From contig NZ_JOFH01000001.1 in the NCBI RefSeq assembly GCF_000721235.1, forward strand, positions 62,001 to 126,000: a stretch of DNA of 64,000 nt, in the 5' to 3' direction. The notes below the pieces were generated by a model. The model saw only the letters and a program-made list of their open reading frames with translations, made no database searches and had not been told where the DNA came from. The translations under genes and the position numbers were made by a program. This stretch comes from Streptomyces olivaceus (GTDB lineage Bacteria; Actinomycetota; Actinomycetes; Streptomycetales; Streptomycetaceae). Positions 17,928 through 26,806 of this stretch are shown here, piece by piece (position 1 is the stretch's first letter; every line of letters starts with the position of its first letter).

Positions 17928-19070
17928 ATGTACGCAGCATCGTCCTCCGTGTCCGCCCCGCAGCGTTCGCTGCACCCCCGCCCCGCGGCGGGCGGTGGTC
18001 CCTACCTCGCGCCCGCGCGTCCGGCGGCCCCGGTGCTCGGGGCGGGCAGGGCGCGGCGCGGCACGGGGCCCGGCACCCAGCCGCTCAGCGGAAGAATCGA
18101 CCTCTCCGGCCCCCAGGGGGCCCAACTGCGCACGGCGATCGCCTCCGTGCACCGCATCTGCCCGGAGTTCGCCCCCGTACAGGTACTGCGCCGCACCGGA
18201 CGCTCCGTGCTCCTGGTCGGTACGACGGGGCGCAGCACGGCGGTCGCCAAGTGCTTACTGGACCACTCCCCCGCGTGGTCGGAGCGGATCCGGCACGAGA
18301 TAGGGGCATACCGCTCGTTCGTCCGGCAGCGCCCTCCGGTGCGCGCGCCGAGGCTGATCGCGGCGGATCCGGACAACGGCACACTGGTGATCGAGCGGAT
18401 GCCGGGGCGGGTGGCCGCGCTGCAGCGGCACCCCCTGGAGGCGCCTCCCCGGGCGGACATCCGGGCGGCGCTGGGCGCGTTCTGCCGGCTGAACGCCTGG
18501 CGGCCGCCGGCCGGGGCGTTCGACGCCCCGCTGGACTACGCGGCGCGGATCTCCCGCTACCACGAGCTGGGGCTGTTCACCGACCGGGACCTGGGCGACC
18601 TGCAGAAGCTGCTGCACGGGATCGCCCACGCGGGCGGCCGCCAGAGCATGGGGCAGTTCTGCCACGGTGACGCCCTGCTCTCCAACGTCCTCATGTCCCC
18701 GGCCGGTCCGGTGCTGGTGGACTGGGAGCACGCGGGCTGGTACCTCCCTGGATACGACCTGGCGACGCTCTGGGCGGTGCTCGGCGACGCCCCGGTGGCC
18801 CGCCGTCAGATCAGCCAGCTCGCCCAGTCGACGGGCACGGCGGCGCGCGACGCCTTCCTGGTGAACCTGATGCTCGTCCTGACCCGGGAGATCCGTACGT
18901 ACGAGACGGCCGTGCAGCGCACCCTGCAGGACGCGGTCACCGCGCCGTCGGTCCCCCTGCCGCCCGGCGCCACGCCGACCGGCGAGGAGCAGCGGCTGCT
19001 GCTGCGGCGCCTGCACGACGACTGCCAGATGGCCCGCAAGGCCGTCCGGGCGGCGGTCGGCACGCGCTGA
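17928..19070 (+). CDS. Aminoglycoside-phosphotransferase-fold protein with TTA codon
   Basis: This 380-residue protein has the APH/choline-kinase fold. The Brenner motif H246-G-D248 followed by N253 (CHGDALLSN) and the metal-binding D265 in [20 protein letters not shown] are both intact, so it is probably an active small-molecule kinase. The first 80 residues are proline/alanine/glycine-rich and may be disordered. Leu110 in AKCLLDHS is encoded by TTA (18255-18257), implying bldA control. It starts at ATG 17928 with GAAGGGA upstream. A strong hairpin follows the stop. Substrate unknown; antibiotic, choline or a sugar are all possible. Confidence 0.83.
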   Translation: MYAASSSVSAPQRSLHPRPAAGGGPYLAPARPAAPVLGAGRARRGTGPGTQPLSGRIDLSGPQGAQLRTAIASVHRICPEFAPVQVLRRTGRSVLLVGTTGRSTAVAKCLLDHSPAWSERIRHEIGAYRSFVRQRPPVRAPRLIAADPDNGTLVIERMPGRVAALQRHPLEAPPRADIRAALGAFCRLNAWRPPAGAFDAPLDYAARISRYHELGLFTDRDLGDLQKLLHGIAHAGGRQSMGQFCHGDALLSNVLMSPAGPVLVDWEHAGWYLPGYDLATLWAVLGDAPVARRQISQLAQSTGTAARDAFLVNLMLVLTREIRTYETAVQRTLQDAVTAPSVPLPPGATPTGEEQRLLLRRLHDDCQMARKAVRAAVGTR

Positions 19071-19084
19071 CCCACCGGACGCCG

Positions 19085-19124
19085 GTCCGCGGTGTGCGCT
19101 TCGGCGCGCACACCGCGGACTTTT
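19085..19124 (+). terminator. Intrinsic terminator after the kinase-fold gene
   Basis: A perfect 15-base stem, GTCCGCGGTGTGCGC against GCGCACACCGCGGAC, with the six-base loop TTCGGC and a TTTT tract directly after the right arm. This is a textbook factor-independent terminator, starting 15 bases after the stop codon. Confidence 0.9.
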
Positions 19125-19132
19125 CCATTTCT

Positions 19133-19186
19133 TGCTAGGTGCATGGGTCCTGCTAGGTGCATGGGTCCTGCTAGGTGTATAGGCCA
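19133..19186. repeat. Three tandem 18-base direct repeats
   Basis: Two identical units TGCTAGGTGCATGGGTCC (19133-19150 and 19151-19168) are followed by a diverged third, TGCTAGGTGTATAGGCCA (19169-19186). They lie just after the terminator and about 185 bases before the amidase start. CTAG, which is rare in high-GC bacterial DNA, recurs in every unit. A binding array for a regulator of the amidase, or a simple slippage product, would both look like this. Confidence 0.85.
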
Positions 19187-19370
19187 TTGGTGTAAGCCAC
19201 TGACGCCGCGCAGGCCCGTGAGCCGCCACCGCGAAACCCGCCGGACCCTTGGCTGACGGGGGAAAACGCCGCCACGACGGCATGATTGACGGATCGTCCG
19301 ACCGCCGGGTACCACTGACCCACCCCCGGCCCGCACGCCCCGCCACTCCCGACCGTCACAGGAGGCCGCC

Positions 19371-21305
19371 TTGCGAGGATCCCCCGCCGTGCCCGCCCTG
19401 GCCACTGCCGCGCTGCTGCTGCCGCTGCTCGGCGCGGCCCCGTCCGCCGCCGAGCCCGCGGACGCGCCGCCCGCCCCCGACCGCCTGCAGCACGCCTTCG
19501 CCACCGCGGCGGCCGAGTACCACGTGCCGCAGAGCGTCCTGCTGGGCGTCTCCTACCTGCAGTCCCGCTGGGACGCGCACGGCGGCGCGCCGAGCGTGAC
19601 CGGGGGCTACGGCCCGCTGCACCTGACCGACGCCCGGACGGCCATGGCCGGTGCCTCACACCACGGCGCGAGCGGCGAGGACCCGCGCGGCGACGACGCC
19701 CGCGCCCCGCTGCATCCGACGGTGGCCCAGGCACCGCCGGCCCGCCTCCCCGACCGGCTGACCACGCTGCCGAGGGCGGCCGAGCTGACCGGCCTGAGCC
19801 CCGAGTCGCTGCGCACCGACGCGTCCGCGAACGTGTCCGGCGGTGCCGCGCTGCTGGCCGCCGCACAGCGGGAACTGGACGAACCGCTCAGCTCGGACCC
19901 CGCCGACTGGTACGGGGCGGTGGCCCGCTTCTCGGGCGCCGAGGACTCCGCGACGGCCGCGGCCTTCGCCGACGGGGTGTACGGGGTGATCCGCTCGGGC
20001 GAGCGGCGCACCACGGACGCCGGCCAGCGGGTCGCCCTGGCCGCCCGTCCCGGTCTGGCGCCCGACGTCTCGCAGCTGGGCGGGGCGGGCCTGCGCGCCG
20101 CCTCCGCCGCCGGTACGGAGTGCCCGGACTCGGTGTCGTGCGAGTGGGTCCCCGCGCCGTACGAGGAGTTCGGCGACGGCGACTACGGCAACCACGACCT
20201 GGGCGACCGGGGAGGCTCCCAGCGCATCCGGTACATCGTCGTGCACGACACGGAGGGCACCTGGAACGGGGTCCTCGACATGGTCCAGGATCCCGCCTAC
20301 GTCTCCTGGAACTACACGCTGCGCTCCACCGACGGCCACATCGCCCAGCATGTGAAGGCCAAGGACGTGGCCTGGCACGCGGGGAACTGGTACGTCAACG
20401 CCAACTCGATCGGCCTGGAGCACGAGGGCTTCCTCGCCGATCCGGACGCCTGGTACACGGAGGCGATGTACCGCTCGTCGGCCCGGCTGGTGAAGTACCT
20501 GGCGGCGAAGTACGACATCCCGCTGGACCGGCAGCACGTCCTCGGCCACGACAACGTCCCCGGCACCACCGCGGAGACCATCCCGGACATGCACACCGAC
20601 CCGGGCCCGTACTGGGACTGGCGGCACTACTTCCAGCTGCTCGGCCATCCCTTCGAGCCGACCGCGGGCAAGAAGTCGGCTCTGGTGACGATCCGCCCCG
20701 ACTACGCGGCCAACCGTCCCGGGTACACCGGCTGCGAGACGGCGGGCGAACCCTGTGCGGCGCACGGCTCCAGCGAGGTGCGGCTGTACTCCGACCACGA
20801 CGTGAAGGCGCCCCTGATCAAGGACGCCGGCCTCGGCACGGCGCCCACGACCGGGGTGAACGACCTGTCCTCGCGGGTCTCCACGGGCCAGCAGTACGCG
20901 GTGGCCGACCGGTGGGGCGACTGGACGGCCATCTGGTACCTGGGGCAGAAGGCCTGGTTCCACAACCCCGCGAAGAGCCCGGCGGCGGTGCCCGCCTCGG
21001 GCCGGGTGATCACCCCGCGGAAGGGCCTGGACAGCGTCCCGGTGTACGGGCGCGCGTACCCCGAGAAGGGCGCCTACCCCGCGGAGGTACCCGCCCAGGC
21101 GGTGTCGGCGCTGCCCTACACCCTGTCCGCGGGGCAGAAGTACGCGGTGGGCGAGAAGGTGCCGGGCGAGTACTACTACGCGGTCTCCTTCGACGAGACC
21201 GCGCACCGGGTCGTGACCGGTGAGGACCAGTACTACGAGATCCAGTACGGCCACCGCGTCGCGTACGTGCGCGCCGCCGACGTCACCCTCACGACCGTGC
21301 GGTAG
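19371..21305 (+). CDS. Secreted N-acetylmuramoyl-L-alanine amidase (amidase_2) with lysozyme-like N-terminal part
   Basis: This 644-residue secreted protein cleaves the amide bond between muramic acid and the peptide stem. A signal peptide occupies residues 1-27 (cleavage near APSAAEP). Residues 30-190 resemble a transglycosylase-like helical domain (FATAAAEYHVPQSVLLGVSY, SRWDAHGG) but no catalytic glutamate is obvious. The amidase domain (about 270-430) has zinc ligands H292 in VVHDTEG and H408/D410 in MHTDPGP, with H336 in AWHAGNW. Two SH3-like repeats follow. The start is TTG 19371, supported by a perfect ACAGGAGG four bases upstream. It probably acts in cell-wall turnover. Confidence 0.9.
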   Translation: MRGSPAVPALATAALLLPLLGAAPSAAEPADAPPAPDRLQHAFATAAAEYHVPQSVLLGVSYLQSRWDAHGGAPSVTGGYGPLHLTDARTAMAGASHHGASGEDPRGDDARAPLHPTVAQAPPARLPDRLTTLPRAAELTGLSPESLRTDASANVSGGAALLAAAQRELDEPLSSDPADWYGAVARFSGAEDSATAAAFADGVYGVIRSGERRTTDAGQRVALAARPGLAPDVSQLGGAGLRAASAAGTECPDSVSCEWVPAPYEEFGDGDYGNHDLGDRGGSQRIRYIVVHDTEGTWNGVLDMVQDPAYVSWNYTLRSTDGHIAQHVKAKDVAWHAGNWYVNANSIGLEHEGFLADPDAWYTEAMYRSSARLVKYLAAKYDIPLDRQHVLGHDNVPGTTAETIPDMHTDPGPYWDWRHYFQLLGHPFEPTAGKKSALVTIRPDYAANRPGYTGCETAGEPCAAHGSSEVRLYSDHDVKAPLIKDAGLGTAPTTGVNDLSSRVSTGQQYAVADRWGDWTAIWYLGQKAWFHNPAKSPAAVPASGRVITPRKGLDSVPVYGRAYPEKGAYPAEVPAQAVSALPYTLSAGQKYAVGEKVPGEYYYAVSFDETAHRVVTGEDQYYEIQYGHRVAYVRAADVTLTTVR

Positions 21306-21315
21306 CCGCGCCCTC

Positions 21316-21813
21316 TCAGCCCTGCTGGAAAAGCTCCGCCGGGAGCGGCTTCAGCAGGGCGTACAGGTCGTCGGTGATGGGGCGGTCCCAGGCGGCGATG
21401 GTGACCAGGACGCCGTCGCTGCGGTCGAACTGCACGCAGGAGATCCGGCCCTCGGACAGCTTGAGCCGGCGCACGACCAGCAGGTTGTCGCCCTGCATCA
21501 CCGGGACGTCCTCGGTGCCGACGACCGTGATCTCCTCGTCGTTCTCCAGTGCGAGGAGCAGTTGGGCCACCTCGAAGGGGATCTCGCCCTCGGGCACCTC
21601 GCGGGCCGGGGAGCCGTCCGGCAGGTTGCCGATGATCATCGCGGGGCCGCGGCCGCCGAACAGGTCGTAGCGCAGGAAGACGCCCTGACAGCTGCCGTCG
21701 GGCGCGGGCAGCAGGCCGGCGCCCAGATTGCCGGGCCAGTCGCCCGGGTCCATGGCCAGTACGTCGAAGTCGGGCCCGGCGGGCGTTGCGCTGCGGCGGC
21801 GGAGGAACGACAT
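21316..21813 (-). CDS. Conserved hypothetical protein
   Basis: This 165-residue protein starts MSFLRRRSATPAGPDFDVLAMD and has mixed alpha/beta character with no membrane segment. Motifs such as GNLGAGLLPAPDG and DDLYALLKPLPAELF do not match a domain I know. The open frame continues upstream to 22449 but overlaps the universal stress gene; the ATG at 21813 gives a compact protein. It converges on the amidase, with ten bases between stops. Coding bias supports a real gene; function is unknown. Confidence 0.68.
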   Translation of the reverse strand: MSFLRRRSATPAGPDFDVLAMDPGDWPGNLGAGLLPAPDGSCQGVFLRYDLFGGRGPAMIIGNLPDGSPAREVPEGEIPFEVAQLLLALENDEEITVVGTEDVPVMQGDNLLVVRRLKLSEGRISCVQFDRSDGVLVTIAAWDRPITDDLYALLKPLPAELFQQG

Positions 21814-21935
21814 GCGGCCATGGTACGTGGCCGCGCACCTTCGGCGGGGTGCGGGCGGGACCCCGGACGGGCCGCGCGGCACGCTCGCGGCACTCGCGGC
21901 GGCGGGGTTGCACGACGGGATGGGCGGAGTCGGTC

Positions 21936-22838
21936 TCACTCCGCGGGCGGGGCCGGGGGTACCACCGCCACCGGGGCCGCCGCGTGGAGCAGGACGGCGT
22001 GGGCGACGGAACCCATCATGCGGGCGGGGGCCAGCAGGCGGCGCCGGTGGCGGCCGACGACGACCAGGTCGGCGTCCCGGGAGGCCGCGACCAGGTTGCC
22101 GGCGGCGTCGCCGGGCACGACGTGCGTCTCGGCCCGGACGCCGGGGTGGCGTCCCCGGTGCGGGGCGAGGAAGCCGTCGGCCAGGACCCGGGTCTCGCTC
22201 TCGACGGAGACCTCGTCGATCACCGGGGGCATCACCTGGCCGGCCGCGGCCCAGGTCTGCACCGGCCACGGGTACGCGGCGACGACCTGGAGGCGGGCGT
22301 CGCGCAGGGCGGCCTCCTCGAAGGCGTAGGACAGGGTGGCCTCGTCGGGGCTGTCCACGTGCAGGCCCACGACGACCCGCGGGCCGGGTTCCTCCGGCGC
22401 CTCCGCGTGGACCTCCCGGCCGGGGCGGGGCACCACGACGACGGGGCACTCGGCGTCGCGGGCGGCGGCGAGGCCGTTGGAGCCGAGCAGCAGACTGGCG
22501 AAGCCGCCGCGGCCCCGGGAGCCGAGCACCAGCGACTCGGCGTCGCGGCCCAGTTCCGGCAGGACCGCGCCCGGCACCCCCTCCATGCCGATGTACTCCG
22601 TGGCCACCGCGTAGGCCCTGCCCTGCAGGTGCGCGCGGGCCTGGTCGAGCACCGGGTCCTCGCCGGTGTCCGGCGGGCCCGCGACCAGGACGTCGGCCTG
22701 GGCCCAGGCGGCGTACTGGCGCACGTGGACCACCCGCAGCGCGGCCTCGCGCCGGTGTGCGGCCTCCAGCGCCCAGTCCAGGGCGCGCATGCTGTCGTCG
22801 GAACCGTCGACCGCCGCGATGACCGGCAGGGTGCTCAT
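21936..22838 (-). CDS. Universal stress protein, two UspA domains
   Basis: This 300-residue protein carries two UspA domains in tandem, about residues 1-145 and 150-300. The ATP-binding signature G-x-x-x-x-x-x-x-x-GS is clear in the first (LVLGSRGRGGFASLLLGSN) and altered in the second (VVVGRHRRRLLAPARMMGSV). Each half begins with a PVIAAVDGSDDS- or RVVVGLHVDSP-type strand. Such proteins rise under hypoxia and starvation in actinobacteria. ATG 22838 is preceded by GGAGGT eight bases away. It stands alone between a hypothetical gene and a DUF397 gene. Confidence 0.93.
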   Translation of the reverse strand: MSTLPVIAAVDGSDDSMRALDWALEAAHRREAALRVVHVRQYAAWAQADVLVAGPPDTGEDPVLDQARAHLQGRAYAVATEYIGMEGVPGAVLPELGRDAESLVLGSRGRGGFASLLLGSNGLAAARDAECPVVVVPRPGREVHAEAPEEPGPRVVVGLHVDSPDEATLSYAFEEAALRDARLQVVAAYPWPVQTWAAAGQVMPPVIDEVSVESETRVLADGFLAPHRGRHPGVRAETHVVPGDAAGNLVAASRDADLVVVGRHRRRLLAPARMMGSVAHAVLLHAAAPVAVVPPAPPAE

Positions 22839-22935
22839 GGGTGCCTCACCTCCGGAGTACGCCCTTCCCCCCGGCGGCGGACGGGACACCCCGGTCCGTC
22901 CCGGTTCGGCCGGTCGGCGGACTCCGTCCGGCGGC

Positions 22936-23178
22936 TCAGGTGAGGTCGAACTCCCCTTCCCGCGCTCCCGACACGAACGCACCCCACTCCGCCGGCGTGA
23001 AGATCAGCGACGGGCTCTGCGGGCTGCCGCTGTTGCGCATGGCGATGAACCCCTCGACAAAGGCGATCTGGACATCCCCCAGACCCCGGCTGCTGGACTG
23101 CCACTGCGCGTTGCTGAGGTCCAGCTCCGGCTTGTCCCAGCCCATGAGCGGGCGCTGTTGGGTGGTGCTCTCGGCCAC
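22936..23178 (-). CDS. DUF397 protein without its usual XRE partner
   Basis: This 80-residue protein contains the DUF397 core (WQSSSRGLGDVQIAFVEGFIAMRNSG, LIFTPAEWGAFVSGAREGEF). In Streptomyces DUF397 genes normally follow a gene for an XRE helix-turn-helix protein, as in the whiJ-type and abaA systems, and the small protein is thought to modulate that regulator. No XRE gene is next to this one, so it is an orphan; it may act with a partner encoded elsewhere. The start is GTG 23178. Confidence 0.88.
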   Translation of the reverse strand: MAESTTQQRPLMGWDKPELDLSNAQWQSSSRGLGDVQIAFVEGFIAMRNSGSPQSPSLIFTPAEWGAFVSGAREGEFDLT

Positions 23179-23295
23179 GTCCGTGCTCCTCCCGGTTTCG
23201 TCGTCCGCGGGCCAGCCTAGCGATCGGGCCGGAGCGCCGACAGGCCGTGCGGGGGATGCCTTCGCGGGAGATCCCGCGGTGGGTCCCGCGAGAGG

Positions 23296-24795
23296 TCAGG
23301 AGGCGGTGAAGCGGTCGCGGAGCTCGCGTTTGAGGATCTTCCCGCTGGCGTTGCGCGGCAGGGCGTCCACGAACCGGACCCGTTTGGGTGCCTTGAAGGC
23401 GGCGAGTTCCGCCCGGGCGTGGGCGATCAGTTCGTCCTCGGTGACCTCTGCGCGCGGGACGACGACGGCGGTGACGGCCTCGATCCACCGCTCGTCGGGC
23501 AGGCCGATCACCGCCGCCTCCGCGACGGCGTCGTGGGTGTAGAGGGCGTCCTCGACCTGGCGGGAGGCGACCAGCACGCCGCCGGAGTTGATCACGTCCT
23601 TCACCCGGTCGACGATCGTGAAGCAGCCGTCAGCGTCCCGCACGGCGAGGTCGCCGGAGTGGAACCAGCCGTCGCGGAAGGCGGCCCGGGTCTCCTCGGG
23701 CGCGTCCCAGTAACCGTCGCACAACTGCGGGGAGCGGTAGACGACTTCGCCGGGCGTGCCGTCGGGCACGTCCTTGCCGTCCTCGTCGACCACCCGCGCG
23801 TCGACGAAGAGGACGGGCCGGCCGCAGGAGCCCATGCGGCCCTCGTGCTCGTCCGGGCCGAGCACGGCCGCGAGGGGGCCGATCTCGCTCTGGCCGAAGC
23901 AGTTGTAGAGGGCGAGGTCGGGGAGGCGGGCGCGCAGCCGCTCCAGGACCGGCACCGGCATGATCGACGCGCCGTAGTAGGCCTTGCGCAGGCCGGTCAG
24001 GTCGCGGGTGGCGAAGTCGGCGCGGTTGGCGAGGCCGATCCACACGGTCGGCGGGGCGAACAGGCTGTCCACGCGGCCCGCTTCGACCAGGTCGAGGAGC
24101 CGGTCGCCGTCCGGTGCGTCCAGGACGATGTTCGTGGCGCCGACGGCCAGGTAGGGCAGCAGGAAGACGTGCGTCTGGGCCGAGTGGTACATCGGCAGCG
24201 CGTGCACGGGGCGGTCACCCGCGCCGAGGTCCAGGGCGGTGATGGCGCTCAGGTACTCGTGCACCAGCGCCCGGTGGGTCATCATGGCGCCCTTGGGCAG
24301 GGCGGTGGTGCCCGAGGTGTAGAGGAGCTGCACCAGGTCCTCGGCGGCGGGTTCGGGGCCGTCGTACGCCGGCGCCGCGGCGAGCCGGGCGAGGAGCGAG
24401 TCGTCGGTGTCGCGCAGGGACAGGGTGCGGGAAGCTCCGGGGAGCCGGGCGGCGAGGGCCGGGTCGGTGAGGACCAGGCCGCTGCCGGACTGGCGGAGGA
24501 TGTAGGCGAGGTCGTCGCCGGTGAGGTTCTGGTTGACCGGGACGTGCACCAGGCCCGCCCGGGCGCAGGACAGGAAGGCGATCAGGTAGGCGTCGGAGTT
24601 GTGGCCGTAGGCGGCGACCCGGTCGCCCGGGGACAGTCCCTCGTCCAGCAGGACGCTCGCCGCGCGGCTGACCGCGGTGTCGAGTTCCCCGTACGTCCAG
24701 GTGCGGTCGCGGTACTCCACCGCGACGCGGGCCGGAGTGCGTCGGGCGCTGCGCCGCAGCACCCCGTCGACCGTGCTGCCGTGTCCGGGCGTCAT
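23296..24795 (-). CDS. AMP-forming acyl-CoA synthetase
   Basis: This 499-residue enzyme activates a carboxylic acid as acyl-AMP and transfers it to CoA. The family motifs are present: the P-loop-like LLYTSGTTALPKGA, the Y-G-x-S-x-x-P region (KAYYGASIMPVP), GRMGSCGRPVLFVDA, the hinge DGWFHSGDLAVRDADG and the catalytic lysine in RNASGKILKREL. The length is that of medium/long-chain and aryl acid ligases. Nothing adjacent tells the substrate; no acyl-CoA dehydrogenase or thioesterase lies in the same operon. It is divergent from the serine hydrolase at 24968. Confidence 0.93.
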   Translation of the reverse strand: MTPGHGSTVDGVLRRSARRTPARVAVEYRDRTWTYGELDTAVSRAASVLLDEGLSPGDRVAAYGHNSDAYLIAFLSCARAGLVHVPVNQNLTGDDLAYILRQSGSGLVLTDPALAARLPGASRTLSLRDTDDSLLARLAAAPAYDGPEPAAEDLVQLLYTSGTTALPKGAMMTHRALVHEYLSAITALDLGAGDRPVHALPMYHSAQTHVFLLPYLAVGATNIVLDAPDGDRLLDLVEAGRVDSLFAPPTVWIGLANRADFATRDLTGLRKAYYGASIMPVPVLERLRARLPDLALYNCFGQSEIGPLAAVLGPDEHEGRMGSCGRPVLFVDARVVDEDGKDVPDGTPGEVVYRSPQLCDGYWDAPEETRAAFRDGWFHSGDLAVRDADGCFTIVDRVKDVINSGGVLVASRQVEDALYTHDAVAEAAVIGLPDERWIEAVTAVVVPRAEVTEDELIAHARAELAAFKAPKRVRFVDALPRNASGKILKRELRDRFTAS

Positions 24796-24878
24796 GACAG
24801 GATCCTCGGCCGGTCACCGGGGCGGGTCAAGCCGTGCGCCCGGTCCGGCTCCTCGTCGCACCCGGTTCGTACGCCCCA

Positions 24879-24907
24879 TTGACACGGCCCGTCACTGACA
24901 GGAAAGT
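24879..24907 (+). promoter_or_regulatory. Promoter of the Tat serine hydrolase gene
   Basis: TTGACA at 24879-24884 is a perfect -35 hexamer, followed after 17 bases by GAAAGT at 24902-24907 as -10. The -10 lies inside the palindrome GAAAGTTTC. Transcription would start about 55 bases before the ATG. Confidence 0.55.
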
Positions 24908-24942
24908 TTCACTCCGCACGGCGCTGCGGGAAAGATACTTTC
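24902..24942 (+). promoter_or_regulatory. Paired palindromes (GAAAG boxes), candidate operators
   Basis: GAAAGTTTC (24902-24910) and GAAAGATACTTTC (24930-24942) are both palindromic and their centres are 30 bases apart, close to three helix turns. The first overlaps the -10 hexamer and the second lies in the leader, ahead of the GGGAGG ribosome site at 24955-24960. The arrangement fits a dimeric repressor acting cooperatively. RpiR-type regulators of amino-sugar genes are a possible family, but I cannot identify the regulator. Confidence 0.5.
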
Positions 24943-24967
24943 AGCTTCGGCGGCGGGAGGCTCTTCG

Positions 24968-26743
24968 ATGGCCGGACGGGCGGCGGACGGATTCACCCGG
25001 CGTCGGCTGGGCGCGGGCGCACTGGCCCTGGGCGGTGCCCTGGCCGTCGCCCCGTTCGCTGCCGGCCCGGCCGAGGCGGTCGGCGAGCGGAGCCGCCGGC
25101 CCACCCTGCGGCACGGCTCCGCCGAGCGCGCCGGGCTGCTCCCGGGTCATCTGCGCCGGCTCGTCGGCGACGCCGAGGCGTATCTCGGTCCCTCGCCCGA
25201 GCACCCGTGGTACGCGGGCGCCGTCCTGCTCGCGGGCCGGGGCGGCACGGTCGCGCTGCACGAGCCGATCGGCATGGCGGTGCGCTACCGGGCCTACGAC
25301 GAGGCGACCGACACCGGCGTCGAGTTCCCGGCCGGGCGGCAGATACCGACGACCGGGGACACGGTCTTCGACCTCGCGTCGGTCTCCAAGCTGTTCACCT
25401 CGATCCTCGCCGTGCAGCAGCTGGAGCGGGGCGCGCTGGAGCTGGAGGCACCGGTCGCCTCGTACCTGCCGGGCTTCGGCCGGGCCGGCAAGCAGGACAT
25501 GACGCTGCGCCACCTGCTGACGCACACCTCGGGGTTCACGTCGTGGATACCGCTGTACGGCGCGCCCACCTACGAGGAGCGGGTCCGGCTCGTCTACGAC
25601 GAGGCCCCGGTCGCCGCGCCCGGCACGGCGTACCTCTACTCGGACCTGAACATGATCTCGCTCCAGCTGGTCCTGGAGAAGGTCACGGGCCGCGCCCTGG
25701 ACGTACTGCTGCGCGAGGAGATCACCGAGCCGCTCGGCCTCGACCGCACCCGCTACAACCCGCCCGCCTCCTGGCGGCCGGGCATCGCCGCCACGGAGGA
25801 CGCCCGGCAGCCCTGGTCCGGCCTGGACCGGGGGCTGGTGTGGGGCGAGGTGCACGACGAGAACGCCTTCAGTCTGGGCGGCGTCGCCGGTCACGCGGGG
25901 GTGTTCTCCAACGCGTGGGACCTCGCGGTGCTGGGGCGCACGCTGCTCAACGGCGGTTCCTACGGCCGGGCGCGCGTCCTGCGGCCGGAGTCGGTGGAGC
26001 TGATGTTCACCGACTTCAACGCGGACTTCCCGGGCGACGAGCACGGCCTGGGCTTCGAGCTGTACCAGCACTGGTACATGGGGGCCATGGCGACGCCGCG
26101 CACGGCCGGGCACACCGGTTTCACGGGCACGTCGCTGGTGCTCGACCCGACGACCGACTCGTTCCTCGTCGTACTGGGCAACTCCGTGCACCCGGTGCGC
26201 TCTTGGCGTTCCGGTTCGGCCCCCAGGGTGGCGGCCGGCACCGACCTGGCGCGGGCCGTGCCGGTCCGGCCCGTGCACGGACGCACGGCATGGTTCTCGG
26301 GGACGGCGGGTTCCGCGACGGCCACGCTCACCCTGCCGGCGCTCGACACGTCGGCCGGCGGGGCACGGCTGGGCTGCGCGCTGTGGTGGGACACGGAGCC
26401 GGAGGCGGACGCCCTGGTCCTGGAGGCGTCGGCCGGCGGCGGCACCGGCTGGCAGCGTGTCGCGTTCACCACCGAGCGGGACGGCGAGGCACCGCGGGAG
26501 CATCCGGCGGGCTCGGCCACCGGCTGGTCGGGGCGGGTCTGGCACCGCTTGACGGCCGGCCTTCCGGCGGCACGCACGCTGGTCCTGCGCTGGCGGTACA
26601 CGACCGACCGGCTGTACGTGGGCCGCGGCGCGTACGTCGACGGACTACGCGTACAGGCGGCCGGCGCGCTCCTGTTCCACGACGCGCGCCCCGCGGACGC
26701 GGCACGCGTCGAGGCGGTGGGCTGGACGGCGTCGGCCGACTAG
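24968..26743 (+). CDS. Tat-exported serine hydrolase, class C beta-lactamase/esterase fold
   Basis: This 591-residue protein carries a twin-arginine signal (TRRRLGAG with a long hydrophobic core, residues 9-40) and a beta-lactamase-type catalytic domain. Nucleophile S138-VS-K141, Y224-S225-D226 as the YxN equivalent, and the HTG triad at H382 are all in place. A further beta-sandwich-like domain fills about residues 430-591 and ends with DGLRVQAAGALLFHDAR. Such proteins are esterases or peptidoglycan-related hydrolases more often than true beta-lactamases. Regulation through two palindromes in the promoter is inferred. ATG 24968 has GGGAGG upstream. Confidence 0.87.
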   Translation: MAGRAADGFTRRRLGAGALALGGALAVAPFAAGPAEAVGERSRRPTLRHGSAERAGLLPGHLRRLVGDAEAYLGPSPEHPWYAGAVLLAGRGGTVALHEPIGMAVRYRAYDEATDTGVEFPAGRQIPTTGDTVFDLASVSKLFTSILAVQQLERGALELEAPVASYLPGFGRAGKQDMTLRHLLTHTSGFTSWIPLYGAPTYEERVRLVYDEAPVAAPGTAYLYSDLNMISLQLVLEKVTGRALDVLLREEITEPLGLDRTRYNPPASWRPGIAATEDARQPWSGLDRGLVWGEVHDENAFSLGGVAGHAGVFSNAWDLAVLGRTLLNGGSYGRARVLRPESVELMFTDFNADFPGDEHGLGFELYQHWYMGAMATPRTAGHTGFTGTSLVLDPTTDSFLVVLGNSVHPVRSWRSGSAPRVAAGTDLARAVPVRPVHGRTAWFSGTAGSATATLTLPALDTSAGGARLGCALWWDTEPEADALVLEASAGGGTGWQRVAFTTERDGEAPREHPAGSATGWSGRVWHRLTAGLPAARTLVLRWRYTTDRLYVGRGAYVDGLRVQAAGALLFHDARPADAARVEAVGWTASAD

Positions 26744-26806
26744 GTGTACTGACCCGCGGGGTTGTTCACGCGGCTGATCGGTGGTGGGCCGCCGAGCGCG
26801 GGTGCG

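Noticed and set aside
17624..17929. Extended N-terminus of the NsdA-like protein
   Set aside because: The extra 102 residues have non-coding composition and overlap the divergent promoter region; GTG 17623 gives the family N-terminus.
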